This document shows, piece by piece, positions 44,582 through 52,428 of a stretch of DNA of 64,000 nt. How positions within the stretch are numbered: the first letter of the stretch is position 1; the number at the start of each line of letters is the position of its first letter. The notes beneath the pieces were generated by a model. That model saw nothing but the letters and a program-made list of their open reading frames with translations, was not told the origin of the DNA and ran no database searches. The DNA comes from Paenibacillus foliorum. Lineage in GTDB: Bacteria; Bacillota; Bacilli; Paenibacillales; NBRC-103111. The position numbers and the translations under genes were made by a program. The stretch lies in the NCBI RefSeq assembly GCF_013141765.1, contig NZ_WHOD01000020.1, positions 1-64,000 of the forward strand, written 5' to 3'.

Positions 44582-46576
44582 ATGATAATTGTTAACGGTC
44601 AAAACATAAAAAAATACTTGGGAGCCCATCTTGTACTGGACGGGGTTACGTTTGAAATTCACGATGGAGAGAAGATTGGCCTGATCGGCCGCAATGGATG
44701 CGGTAAATCGACGCTGCTGCAGCTTATCTCCAAGCATATGCATGTTGATGAGGGGATGCTGACTCTGAAGAAGGATATGCAGGTCGGGTATTTGCCGCAA
44801 ATTCCGGCCGAATTCGAAAGCCTTACGGTTTACGAAGTGCTTACCTACGGTTACTGGGAATTAATCGCATGTCAGAAGGAATTGTCCCATTTGGAGCAAG
44901 AAATGTCTAACCCCGAGGTTGCCTCGAGTCCCGAGAAGCTTGAACGGCTCTTGAAATTTTACGCAGCTGTTCAGGAACGCTTTGAACGTGGCGGCGGTTA
45001 TGAAATGGATGCGAATATAGATAAGGTGGCCGGCGGTCTGCAAATTTCAAAGAGCGTTTACGCACAGAGCTTCAGCACTCTCTCCGGAGGCGAGAAGACG
45101 AGGGTATCCTTAGCTTCGCAGCTGATTGTATGCCCGGGCTTGCTGCTGCTCGACGAGCCGACGAACCACCTGGATCTTAAGGGCATTGAATGGCTGGAGC
45201 AGTTTCTGCAGAGCTACACAGGCGCATACGTTATCGTATCGCATGACAGATATTTTCTTGATCAGGTGGCCTCCAAAATGATTGAGCTAGAGGATGGGGA
45301 GGCTCATACGTATACTACCAACTACAGCGGATATATGAAAGAGAAGGAAGAACGACTGCTGCAGCAGTTCGCGCAATTTCAAGAGCAGCAGAAGGTCATT
45401 AAGAAAATGAAGGAGACGATTCGGCAGCTCGAGGAATGGGGGCGTATCGGAGGGAATGAGAAGTTTTTCAAGCGGGCAGCGTCTATCCGCAGAGCACTGG
45501 AGCGTATGCAGATGGTGAAGAGGCCGGTGCTGGAGCCTAGAACCGCTGACTTCGAGCTTTCGCCGCTTGATCGCTCGGGGAACAGGGTTGTTGGCTTCGA
45601 ACGGATTTCTAAGGCTTATGGTGAGCGAAGCGTGCTGTCCGGTGCTGACGGAAGCCTTCAATACGGGGAAAAGGTTATGCTGCTGGGCGATAATGGTTCC
45701 GGCAAAACAACATTGTTCAAGCTTCTGCTTGGTGAAGAAACACCTGATAAGGGGGAAATAAAGCTGGGCGCACGTGTCGAGGTTGGATACCTTGCACAGC
45801 AGATGGGGATACAAGACCGCAAGCAGACTGCACTGGAATACTTCCGACTGGAGGGAGGCGTAGAAGAGGGCGAAGCGAGGGGGATTCTCGCCAAATACTT
45901 GTTTTATGGCTCCGATGTATTCAAGCCGGTAAGTATGCTATCTGGAGGCGAATGGTCGCGATTACGGCTTGCGCTGCTCGTTCTAAAGAAGCCGAACCTG
46001 CTATTGCTCGATGAGCCGACCAACCATCTGGATATCGCTTCGCGCGAGGCACTGGAGGAAGCGCTGGAGGAATTTCCAGGTACTGTGCTCGCCATATCGC
46101 ATGACCGGTATTTCATTAACCGGTTGGCGCAGCGGGTGTGGGAGCTGGAGCAGGGCAAGCTTGCGAATTATCTCGGTAATTTTGACGAGTACCGGGCGAA
46201 GAAGCGGCAGCAGGAGGAGGCTTCCGCCAGGAACGCGGCGGATTCTGGCTCCAGGGGCTCAGCCGCAGGCGGTGCGAGGCAAGCTGCCGGAGCTCGGCCC
46301 GAAGGCAAGCCGGCCCGCTTTGGCGCAGCAGCGCGAGCGCAGGGAAGCGCGGGAGCTCCCGCGCCGCAATCTTCCGCGCCAGCTGAGCGGCGGCGCGAGC
46401 AGCTCGAGCGGCAGATCGCCGCGCTCGAGGCGGAGCTGGCCGCTGCGGACGCGAAGCTGCAGCAGCTAGGTGACAGCGGCGGCGATACGGCGCAGCTGGA
46501 GGCTCGGTGGCGCGAGCGGGAAGTGCTGCAGGAGCAGCTCAATGCGCTGTTCGAGGCGTGGATGGAGCTCGCGTAA
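44582..46576 (+). CDS. ABC-F family ATPase (ribosome-associated)
   Basis: This 664-aa soluble protein has two ABC domains. Walker A motifs are GRNGCGKST (~36) and GDNGSGKTT (~368), the signatures are LSGGEKTRVSL and LSGGEWSRLRL, and Walker B sequences are LLLLDEPTNHLDL and LLLLDEPTNHLDI. There are no membrane spans. ABC-F proteins act at the ribosome E site, either in translation or in antibiotic resistance. The C-terminus (~540-664) is an Ala/Gly/Arg-rich linker and a coiled coil of high GC. AGGAGGATCTTTAC precedes ATG 44582. The leader and attenuator favour a resistance-type role. Confidence 0.9.
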   Translation: MIIVNGQNIKKYLGAHLVLDGVTFEIHDGEKIGLIGRNGCGKSTLLQLISKHMHVDEGMLTLKKDMQVGYLPQIPAEFESLTVYEVLTYGYWELIACQKELSHLEQEMSNPEVASSPEKLERLLKFYAAVQERFERGGGYEMDANIDKVAGGLQISKSVYAQSFSTLSGGEKTRVSLASQLIVCPGLLLLDEPTNHLDLKGIEWLEQFLQSYTGAYVIVSHDRYFLDQVASKMIELEDGEAHTYTTNYSGYMKEKEERLLQQFAQFQEQQKVIKKMKETIRQLEEWGRIGGNEKFFKRAASIRRALERMQMVKRPVLEPRTADFELSPLDRSGNRVVGFERISKAYGERSVLSGADGSLQYGEKVMLLGDNGSGKTTLFKLLLGEETPDKGEIKLGARVEVGYLAQQMGIQDRKQTALEYFRLEGGVEEGEARGILAKYLFYGSDVFKPVSMLSGGEWSRLRLALLVLKKPNLLLLDEPTNHLDIASREALEEALEEFPGTVLAISHDRYFINRLAQRVWELEQGKLANYLGNFDEYRAKKRQQEEASARNAADSGSRGSAAGGARQAAGARPEGKPARFGAAARAQGSAGAPAPQSSAPAERRREQLERQIAALEAELAAADAKLQQLGDSGGDTAQLEARWREREVLQEQLNALFEAWMELA

Positions 46577-46579
46577 ATA

Positions 46580-46610
46580 ATGAAAAAGGATGGCATATGC
46601 CATCCTTTTC
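46580..46610 (+). terminator. Terminator after the ABC-F gene
   Basis: AAAAAGGATGGCA and TGCCATCCTTTT form a compact hairpin directly after the stop at 46576. Confidence 0.85.
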
Positions 46611-46640
46611 TCATTTCTGGAGTCCTTAAAAGGGTTCTTA

Positions 46641-46853
46641 TTAAGATGGTTGGCTGGCGGTTTGAAGTGAAGAATACACTTGGCTTACCATCGTTTGCGC
46701 CTGAGCTATTTCAGCAGAAGCTGCTTTTAAAGCTTCTTGACATAATGTTGGGTTTGCAGCCGATTGTTCGATCGCTTGAGCAATCATATCTTTGGCAATC
46801 GACGAGGATGCTTCTGCTTTTTTTAACAGGTTTGTATCGATTTGTTGTGCCAT
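46641..46853 (-). CDS. Small Ala/Gln-rich protein, spore-associated by context
   Basis: ATG 46853 (MAQQIDTNLLKKAEASSSIA) follows GGGGGAAAATCAG and gives 70 aa. It is helical and rich in Ala, Gln and Ser, with no signal or membrane span. It lies 29 bases after the DUF1657 gene and resembles it in length and composition, so it may be a related spore protein. I do not assign a family. Confidence 0.6.
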   Translation of the reverse strand: MAQQIDTNLLKKAEASSSIAKDMIAQAIEQSAANPTLCQEALKAASAEIAQAQTMVSQVYSSLQTASQPS

Positions 46854-46882
46854 CTGATTTTCCCCCATCCGGATAAATAATT

Positions 46883-47089
46883 TTAGAATCCCTTATATTG
46901 AGGCTCTTCGTTCTCTAATTGCTGAACGCGGGCCTCTACTTGTGCTAGGATTTGTTGTGTTTGCTGAGAAGCATTTGTATAAAGGGTTTTTGCTTGTTCA
47001 TTCTGAGTATCCAAAGCAAATTGTTCAAGATTTGCTTGGGCACTTTTTAAAGAAGCCAGACATGTTTTTACTTGGGCTGCTACGGTCAT
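46883..47089 (-). CDS. DUF1657-family protein
   Basis: This 68-aa protein has the DUF1657 pattern: MTVAAQVKTCLASLKSAQAN at the start and NEEPQYKGF at the end. DUF1657 proteins are associated with spores and occur in spoVA2mob-type clusters. GAGGAGGTGAAACCAA before ATG 47089 is a very strong ribosome site. It is divergent from a YhcN/YlaJ lipoprotein gene, another member of such clusters. Confidence 0.85.
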   Translation of the reverse strand: MTVAAQVKTCLASLKSAQANLEQFALDTQNEQAKTLYTNASQQTQQILAQVEARVQQLENEEPQYKGF

Positions 47090-47188
47090 TTGGTTTCACC
47101 TCCTCTTGAAGTAACGAACATAATATATCCCATCTCCATAAAAAAAAACTGGAAAAAATTAAAATGACCAAAAGAGAATGATCCTCAA

Positions 47189-47219
47189 CGAATATGAAAA
47201 TGATTGGTAAAGCATACTA
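47189..47219 (+). promoter_or_regulatory. Candidate sigma-G/F promoter of the YhcN-like gene
   Basis: CGAATA (47189-47194) and CATACTA (47213-47219) are separated by 18 bases, matching the forespore -35 (GnATA) and -10 (CATnnTA) pattern. Confidence 0.55.
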
Positions 47220-47251
47220 ATCACAAACATAGATAAGGGGCATGATTTCAG

Positions 47252-47737
47252 ATGGTAATAAACAAAGGTTCACAGAAATTTTTGATCGTAACTGTAGCTG
47301 CCATGTCGATATTGATATCAGGATGCTCGACACCTAAAGCCAATAATGTGAAACAGCAAAGCACACCAATAAAACAGCAACAGGTGCAACAACCAGGAAA
47401 TACGGAGAGTCGTATCCAAATAGCGAATGAAGCCGCAGCTAAAATAACTGAGCTGGGCATCGCAAAGCAAGTTAATGTATTGGTAACCAAAAGAAAAGCT
47501 TATGTTGCAGCTGTGCTAAATAACAACCAACAAATAACGCGAGACGTAGAAGAAAAAATTGCGAATCAAGTTAGAGCAACCGACCCCAATATCCAGAATG
47601 TTTACGTCTCAACGAATCCGGATTTGGTGAACCGCTTCAATACTTATGTAATGGATGTTAAAGAAGGAAGGCCTGTTACTGGTTTTATAGACCAGTTTAA
47701 TGAGATAGTGTATAGAATTTTCCCGAACTCCAGATAA
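47252..47737 (+). CDS. YhcN/YlaJ-family sporulation lipoprotein
   Basis: This 161-aa lipoprotein has a signal ending ILISGCSTPKANN. The mature part contains KQVNVLVTKRKAYVAAVLNNN and VRATDPNIQNVYVSTNPD, typical for YhcN/YlaJ proteins of the spore inner membrane. A forespore-type promoter lies 33 bases before ATG 47252. A strong terminator follows. Confidence 0.88.
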   Translation: MVINKGSQKFLIVTVAAMSILISGCSTPKANNVKQQSTPIKQQQVQQPGNTESRIQIANEAAAKITELGIAKQVNVLVTKRKAYVAAVLNNNQQITRDVEEKIANQVRATDPNIQNVYVSTNPDLVNRFNTYVMDVKEGRPVTGFIDQFNEIVYRIFPNSR

Positions 47738-47778
47738 GAAAAAGAGAACCTATTTTAGCTGCTGATAGATAAGTGACA

Positions 47779-47815
47779 ACGGGCAGGCCACCGCGGCAGC
47801 TGCCCTTTTTTTTGT
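47779..47815 (+). terminator. Terminator after the YhcN-like gene
   Basis: GGGCAG and CTGCCC arms with a GC-rich loop lead into TTTTTTTT. Confidence 0.8.
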
Positions 47816-47872
47816 CTTAAGATCAATTAACAGAAAGGATTGTGCAAAAGGAAAAAATAGGGTGAATGGCGA

Positions 47873-48640
47873 ATGTATCTCAATCAAACTTATGGGGGAA
47901 GAGGGACGGATTTAGCCATGATACCTATTGGGGAAATAAAGAATATTAATAGATATCCTGTAAAGTCTTTGGCTGGAGAGGGATTAGAGACAAGCAGAAT
48001 CGAGACCTATGGGTTATACGGTGACCGCAGCCATGCATTTATTGATGAAACCAAAGAAGGATGGTCTAGTTATATGACGGCCAGACAGATCCCTGACCTG
48101 CTTAGTTACAAGGCAATGTTCATTGGCGAGGGCTCTGCACAAGAGTTTCCTAAAGTGAATGTAGTTGCACCGAATGGGCGCAGTTTGAATTGGGATGAAG
48201 ACTTATTAGGAGAGCTACAGGCGTATTCGAATACAAAAATGTCCATGCTTAGCTATAAACCGAATAACCAAGACCTTCTGGCTATGGATACAGGGAGTAT
48301 ATTGATAATTACAGATGCTTCGTTACGCAAGCTTGAGGAAATATGGGGAAAGAGGTTGGATAAGCGCCGTTTTAGAGCAAACTTACTGGTAGCTGTAGCC
48401 GACAACTCATTGAGTGAGAGTGACTGGATAGGAAAACGTTTAATAATAGGGAGTGCAGAATTAGAAGTTACTATGTATTGTGAGCGTTGTTCTATGATTA
48501 CAATCGATCCAGACACCTTGGAGCGTGATAAATCTCTGTTGAAGAAAGTAAATGAGGAGATGAACTTAAATTTCGGGGTATACGCTTCTGTTAACAAGGT
48601 AGGACAAGTTAGCGTTGGTGATAAGGTATTTTTAGCATAG
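47873..48640 (+). CDS. MOSC-domain protein
   Basis: This ~255-aa protein has an N-terminal MOSC beta-barrel half (GEIKNINRYPVKSLAGEGLE) and a C-terminal core with MYCERCSMITIDPDTLERD, containing the conserved Cys. MOSC proteins carry sulfur or a molybdenum cofactor for reduction of N-hydroxylated compounds. ATG 47873 follows AGGGTGAATGGCGA; MIPIGEIKNI at 47918 is an alternative start nearer the domain edge. Confidence 0.85.
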   Translation: MYLNQTYGGRGTDLAMIPIGEIKNINRYPVKSLAGEGLETSRIETYGLYGDRSHAFIDETKEGWSSYMTARQIPDLLSYKAMFIGEGSAQEFPKVNVVAPNGRSLNWDEDLLGELQAYSNTKMSMLSYKPNNQDLLAMDTGSILIITDASLRKLEEIWGKRLDKRRFRANLLVAVADNSLSESDWIGKRLIIGSAELEVTMYCERCSMITIDPDTLERDKSLLKKVNEEMNLNFGVYASVNKVGQVSVGDKVFLA

Positions 48641-48756
48641 AAAAAAATGAGAAATAAGAAGCCAAGAGCTTACAAATAGCGTAGAACACTTGGCTGGCGA
48701 GGAGGGGGAGAATGTAGTAAAATTGGTACCATAATGGTAATCAAAAGGAGAAAGCT

Positions 48757-49035
48757 ATGTGCCGAAATATTAAGACACTATTCAACTTTGACCCTCATGC
48801 TACCGATGATGAGATTCAGGCAGCAGCGCGCCAATTTGTGAGAAAGCTCACGGGCTTCAACGAGCCCTCGAAGGCAAACGAGGAGGCGTTCAATCACGCT
48901 ATCCAGGAGGTGGCTGCGGTTGCTAAGAATTTGTTAGACTCATTAGTAACGAATGCTGAGCCTCGCAACCGCGAGGTCGAAATCGAACGTGCTCGCGCTA
49001 GATCTGCTAAGAGGTTCGGAGTTGCAGAGGAATAA
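48757..49035 (+). CDS. DUF2277-family protein
   Basis: This 92-aa protein starts MCRNIKTLFNFDPHATDDEI, the DUF2277 signature, with Asp/Glu-rich helices and a basic C-terminus (RARARSAKRFG). The family has no known function. AAAGGAGAAAGCT precedes ATG 48757. Confidence 0.9.
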   Translation: MCRNIKTLFNFDPHATDDEIQAAARQFVRKLTGFNEPSKANEEAFNHAIQEVAAVAKNLLDSLVTNAEPRNREVEIERARARSAKRFGVAEE

Positions 49036-49037
49036 CT

Positions 49038-49811
49038 CTAATAAAGCGCAATTAGCTTCGATGCAGGTATGGAAACCGAGAGTCTGCTGGAAATAAAATG
49101 AGTGCCGCCCCATGTCAAAAGGTTTTCGACATATCCTAATGTGTCCGCATTAAAGGTACCGATGATTCGCTGCAAAGCAAGTAAATCATAGCTCATGCTT
49201 TTTTCATCTGTAACAATTGGATACAGCGCTCCCAGAGCAAGAACCTCGCCCTTGGTTGGAGTTTTAAGTTTTCCATCTTCATTGTAATACTGGGATAAAT
49301 AATCATAGCCCTTATTGCTTATGTCTAGGGTAAAAAGCACATCAAGCTGAGGGCTCCCCACACTTACCTTGTAATAGTCTTCATAATTCACATTGAACTT
49401 AAAGTGACTATTAAATTGTTCAACATCGAATAATTTACGTAGAACCTTATTTCTAAACGAATAGATATAAGAGCTAATATAGCCTCCGCTTCCTCCTGAA
49501 TCGATAGTTACTAATATATCCGCTATAGTATCCTTATCAAAGTCTCCAAGAAACAGTCTGCTATTATATCCAGCGTTATTCGGAAGATTGACTGTTGTTC
49601 GATTCTTGGAATATCCATCTTGGATGACGAGGGTTATATGATCTGCAAACAATCCTGATTGTCCATCAGGTTTATTACCATATAAGTACACGTTATCAAG
49701 GATTCCGTCTCCAGTTACATCAGCTTGCTTCATGTCCAATACAAACAGGTTATTAGAGTTAGTATTCGGTCTATACATTTGTTGTTGGTATCCTGGGTAT
49801 TGCCAGCTCAT
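49038..49811 (-). CDS. FG-GAP/VCBS-like repeat protein, possibly spore or surface
   Basis: This 257-aa protein has a Tyr/Gln/Asn-rich N-terminus without signal peptide. Calcium-binding FG-GAP-type loops DVTGDGILDNVYLYG and DFDKDTIADILVTID lie near residues 33 and 91. Similar Bacillus proteins are soluble beta-propeller-like proteins of unknown role. The N-terminus (SWQYPGYQQQMYRP) recalls spore-coat proteins, which is only a hint. It converges on DUF2277 with 2 bases between the stops. Confidence 0.7.
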   Translation of the reverse strand: MSWQYPGYQQQMYRPNTNSNNLFVLDMKQADVTGDGILDNVYLYGNKPDGQSGLFADHITLVIQDGYSKNRTTVNLPNNAGYNSRLFLGDFDKDTIADILVTIDSGGSGGYISSYIYSFRNKVLRKLFDVEQFNSHFKFNVNYEDYYKVSVGSPQLDVLFTLDISNKGYDYLSQYYNEDGKLKTPTKGEVLALGALYPIVTDEKSMSYDLLALQRIIGTFNADTLGYVENLLTWGGTHFISSRLSVSIPASKLIALY

Positions 49812-49956
49812 TGCAAGAACCTCCGTTTACGATTTGTTTGAGTTTTCTATTTCTATCGTATGCGGATGCCTATTTGATGGTTCATAAAGCTAATATAAGA
49901 GCAGCGAGTAGAGGTATGCTAGATGGAAGTGGAAGGTTGTTCGAAACCGAAAATCA

Positions 49957-50000
49957 GCAGCCCAACGCCTTTTATGGCGTTGGGCTGCTGATTTTTTTAG
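49957..50000. terminator. Bidirectional terminator at the 3' end of pirin
   Basis: AGCAGCCCAACGCC and GGCGTTGGGCTGCT around TTTTAT form a 14-bp perfect stem followed by a T run on the + strand and a shorter one on the - strand. The pirin stop lies next to it. No gene is seen at 49812-49956. Confidence 0.8.
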
Positions 50001-50881
50001 AAGTCTGTAGGGCCCATTTTACCGGCTTGAAAGTCTTTAAAGGCTTCCATGATTTCTTCTTTGCTGTTCATAACGAATGGTCCATGCTGATAAATTGGTT
50101 CATCGATAGGTTCTCCACTCAGGATAATGACAAGTGTATCATCGGTTTGACCTTCAATGACAATGTTCCCTGGGGTATTGTCAAAGAGAATGAAGTCTCC
50201 GGATTGAGCAAGCTGTGTGCCGTTCAGCTGGGCAGTCCCCTTTAGAACCAACGCAGCAGTGTTGAAGGTTGAAGGAAGCTCGAATTGTGCTTGACCATTA
50301 GCTTTGAAGGAAATATCGAACAAGTGAATCGGCGTGAACGTTTGTGCAGGTCCTGGAACGCCGTTGTATTCACCAGCAATGACGCGAACCTCACCTCCAT
50401 CGTCTGGCAGCTTTATTCTTCCCATATTGCCGCTGAGCAGCTCCTGGTATTTGGGTGCATGCATTTTGTTGGCGCGGGGAAGATTCACCCATAATTGAAT
50501 CATTTGGAATAAACCGCCGCGCTTGGAAAATTCCTTTTCATGATATTCCTTGTGCAATAGTCCAGAGCCAGCCGTCATCCATTGTACGTCCCCAGGTCCT
50601 ATAATTCCATGATTTCCATGGTTATCATGATGCTCCACGTAGCCTTCATAATCAATCGTTACCGTCTCGAAGCCCCGATGCGGATGCGCGCCTACCCCTT
50701 TTACTTGCTCACTGGGCGGGAAGACGAACGGTGCATTGTAATCCATCAGAATAAATGGGCTGAAGCGTTGTCCGAAGTTCGTTCCAGATGGGAAATAATT
50801 CGATACGCGAAAGCCGTCTCCAACCATGTGAAAGGGAGCACCTTTATAAATACCTTCAATTGTTCGTAATGTTGTTGTCAT
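49997..50881 (-). CDS. Pirin-family protein
   Basis: This 294-aa double-cupin protein has the metal site HPHRGFETVTI in the first cupin, later TAGSGLLHKEYH with His and Glu ligands. Pirins bind iron and may act as quercetin dioxygenases or redox sensors. The start overlaps the preceding truncated MarR gene by 26 bp, so the two are transcribed together from a promoter with MarR-type operators. Confidence 0.92.
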   Translation of the reverse strand: MTTTLRTIEGIYKGAPFHMVGDGFRVSNYFPSGTNFGQRFSPFILMDYNAPFVFPPSEQVKGVGAHPHRGFETVTIDYEGYVEHHDNHGNHGIIGPGDVQWMTAGSGLLHKEYHEKEFSKRGGLFQMIQLWVNLPRANKMHAPKYQELLSGNMGRIKLPDDGGEVRVIAGEYNGVPGPAQTFTPIHLFDISFKANGQAQFELPSTFNTAALVLKGTAQLNGTQLAQSGDFILFDNTPGNIVIEGQTDDTLVIILSGEPIDEPIYQHGPFVMNSKEEIMEAFKDFQAGKMGPTDF

Positions 50882-51101
50882 AGGAATGAGCTCCTTTGCC
50901 TAATTTTTTTAATAGATCAATGGCCTCTTGCTTCTGGCTTAGTGTCAAGCCGTTCATCATTCGGTGAATATTTGCTGTATGCTGGGGGAAAATATCATCA
51001 AACAATTGTTTTCCTTTATCGATCAGCTCCGCATAAGTCACTCTACGGTCTTGGTCACAGGGTATACGTTTCAGGTATTGCTTTTTCTCCAGCTTATCCA
51101 T
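50856..51101 (-). pseudogene. N-terminally truncated MarR-family regulator
   Basis: The 81-aa frame begins MDKLEKKQYLKRIPCDQDRRVTYAEL, the wing of a MarR winged helix, and continues through the C-terminal dimerisation helices (PQHTANIHRMMNGLTLSQKQEAI). About 55 residues with the first helices and most of the recognition helix are missing, and no upstream frame supplies them. No ribosome site precedes ATG 51101. It can no longer bind DNA as usual. Confidence 0.65.
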
Positions 51102-51127
51102 ATTGTCTAATTTATCTTAATCTAAAA

Positions 51128-51188
51128 TATCTTTAACTGAAGATAATTGTCTTGAATTAAAGATATACCAAACCTAACTAAATGTCAA
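51128..51188 (-). promoter_or_regulatory. Promoter with tandem MarR/MhqR-like operators before marR'-pirin
   Basis: On the minus strand TTGACA (51183-51188), 17 bases, TATCTT (51160-51165) form a promoter. Two 18-bp palindromes of form TATCTT-N6-AAGATA lie at 51128-51145 and 51148-51165 (second with TGTCTT). They resemble operators of quinone-sensing MarR proteins such as MhqR, and the second covers the -10. Confidence 0.65.
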
Positions 51189-51275
51189 GTGTGTGGGAAG
51201 CAAGTAGGAGTTCGCCAAACGAGCACGCCATTCAAGGCGGACGGGTATGGTTTATGGACAGGGTAAATAAGATCA

Positions 51276-51303
51276 TTGACAAGGGAATGCATGTTCCGAT
51301 AAT
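51276..51303 (+). promoter_or_regulatory. Candidate promoter of the MazG-like gene
   Basis: TTGACA (51276-51281) and GATAAT (51298-51303) are separated by 16 bases. The spacer contains GGAATGCATGTTCC, an imperfect palindrome. Confidence 0.5.
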
Positions 51304-51348
51304 CTCATAGATGTAAATAAAATACATAAGTAATCATGAGGTGGACTA

Positions 51349-51672
51349 ATGCCGTTGTATAAGAAGCTGGTGCGTGATAAAATTCCGCAAATAATCGAGT
51401 CTAAAGGGGAAACATGCGTCTTCGAAATTTTAGATAATGATAATTATGTAATAGAGTTACGCAAAAAATTAGATGAAGAAATCATAGAATATATGAAGGC
51501 AGGCAATTTGGAGGAGGCTACTGAAGAACTGGCGGACGTTCTAGAGGTCATCCATGCTTATGCAGCCGTTCACGGAGTAAGCATCGAAGGTGCAGAGACC
51601 AAGCGAATAAAGAAGGCAGCTGAAAGAGGCGGCTTTGCTAAAAGGGTTTTTCTTGTTGAGGTGGTAGATTAG
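51349..51672 (+). CDS. MazG-like nucleoside triphosphate pyrophosphohydrolase
   Basis: This 107-aa protein starts MPLYKKLVRDKIPQIIESKG and has KLDEEIIEYMKAGNLEEATEELADVLEVIHA with the ExxE...ExxD metal-binding helices of the MazG/PRA-PH superfamily. It should remove pyrophosphate from a nucleotide, probably in house cleaning. ATCATGAGGTGGACTA precedes ATG 51349. The next gene is a methyltransferase 30 bases later. Confidence 0.88.
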   Translation: MPLYKKLVRDKIPQIIESKGETCVFEILDNDNYVIELRKKLDEEIIEYMKAGNLEEATEELADVLEVIHAYAAVHGVSIEGAETKRIKKAAERGGFAKRVFLVEVVD

Positions 51673-51704
51673 TTTGGAATGCAAAAAGAGAGGAGGCGGC
51701 AATC

Positions 51705-52301
51705 ATCGACATTTATAACACTGCATCTCTCTTGTTGGCAGGAATCGTGTTTCTGGCGATGCTGTCCATTGTGTATGCCAGCTGGAAGAATGGCATATCG
51801 CCGATGCCTTCTTCGGCTCCGACGCGCCACGCGGTGGCGAAAGAGATCAACCAGTTCTCAGGTAGAGGTACAATAGTAGAAGCGGGTTCAGGCTGGGGGA
51901 CGCTGGCGCTTCATCTACTACGACACTGTCCGGGCTGGAGGATCATAGGGGTTGAAAATTCGCCGATTCCGTTGTGGATTTCGCGATTATTGGCTAGGAT
52001 GGCTTTTCTTAAAAGGTCAGGAGATTCGGCAGTTACAGGTGCCCCTATTACATATATCCACGGTGATATCTACGACTATCCCTATGAAACCGCCGATGTT
52101 GTCGTGTGCTACTTATATCCCGGTGCGATGAAGCGATTTAGTGTAATTCTCGGTGACAGGTTGGCACCGCATGCGCGGATTGTCAGCATTTGCTTCGCGC
52201 TGCCCGGCTGGCGGCCGGAAAGAGTGATTACTTGCGGAGATGTATTCCTCACCAAAGTATACGTATATACTGTGGAGGGGATTGATCGTAGGGCGAGTTA
52301 A
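51705..52301 (+). CDS. Class I SAM-dependent methyltransferase, membrane-anchored; unusual start
   Basis: The protein has an N-terminal membrane span (SLLLAGIVFLAMLSIVYASW) and a methyltransferase core with motif I VEAGSGWGTLALHLL. The strong ribosome site AGGAGG (51691-51696) is followed at 8 bases by ATC 51705, and no ATG, GTG or TTG occurs in frame until TTG 51732, which is 35 bases from it. Translation from ATC or ATT, or loss of the original ATG, are possible. From 51705 it would have 198 aa. Substrate unknown. Confidence 0.7.
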   Translation: MDIYNTASLLLAGIVFLAMLSIVYASWKNGISPMPSSAPTRHAVAKEINQFSGRGTIVEAGSGWGTLALHLLRHCPGWRIIGVENSPIPLWISRLLARMAFLKRSGDSAVTGAPITYIHGDIYDYPYETADVVVCYLYPGAMKRFSVILGDRLAPHARIVSICFALPGWRPERVITCGDVFLTKVYVYTVEGIDRRAS

Positions 52302-52428
52302 TTAGCTATTAAGGAGGCTTGCCCTTACAGAGTTGTATCTTTCTGCAAACGCTTGCGTTATGCAGCGATTCGTTCTACAATACTCCCATCCATTGAAATC
52401 GCTATCATTTAATAAAGGAATTGAGAAC

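Noticed and set aside
48655..48712. AGCCAAG / CTTGGCT inverted repeat after the MOSC gene
   Set aside because: The arms are short, the loop is long and there is no T tract, so a terminator call is not justified.
52340..52361. cre-like or LacI-type palindrome TGCAAACGCTTGCG before the histidine kinase
   Set aside because: It has at least three mismatches to the cre consensus and no clear promoter to place it against.
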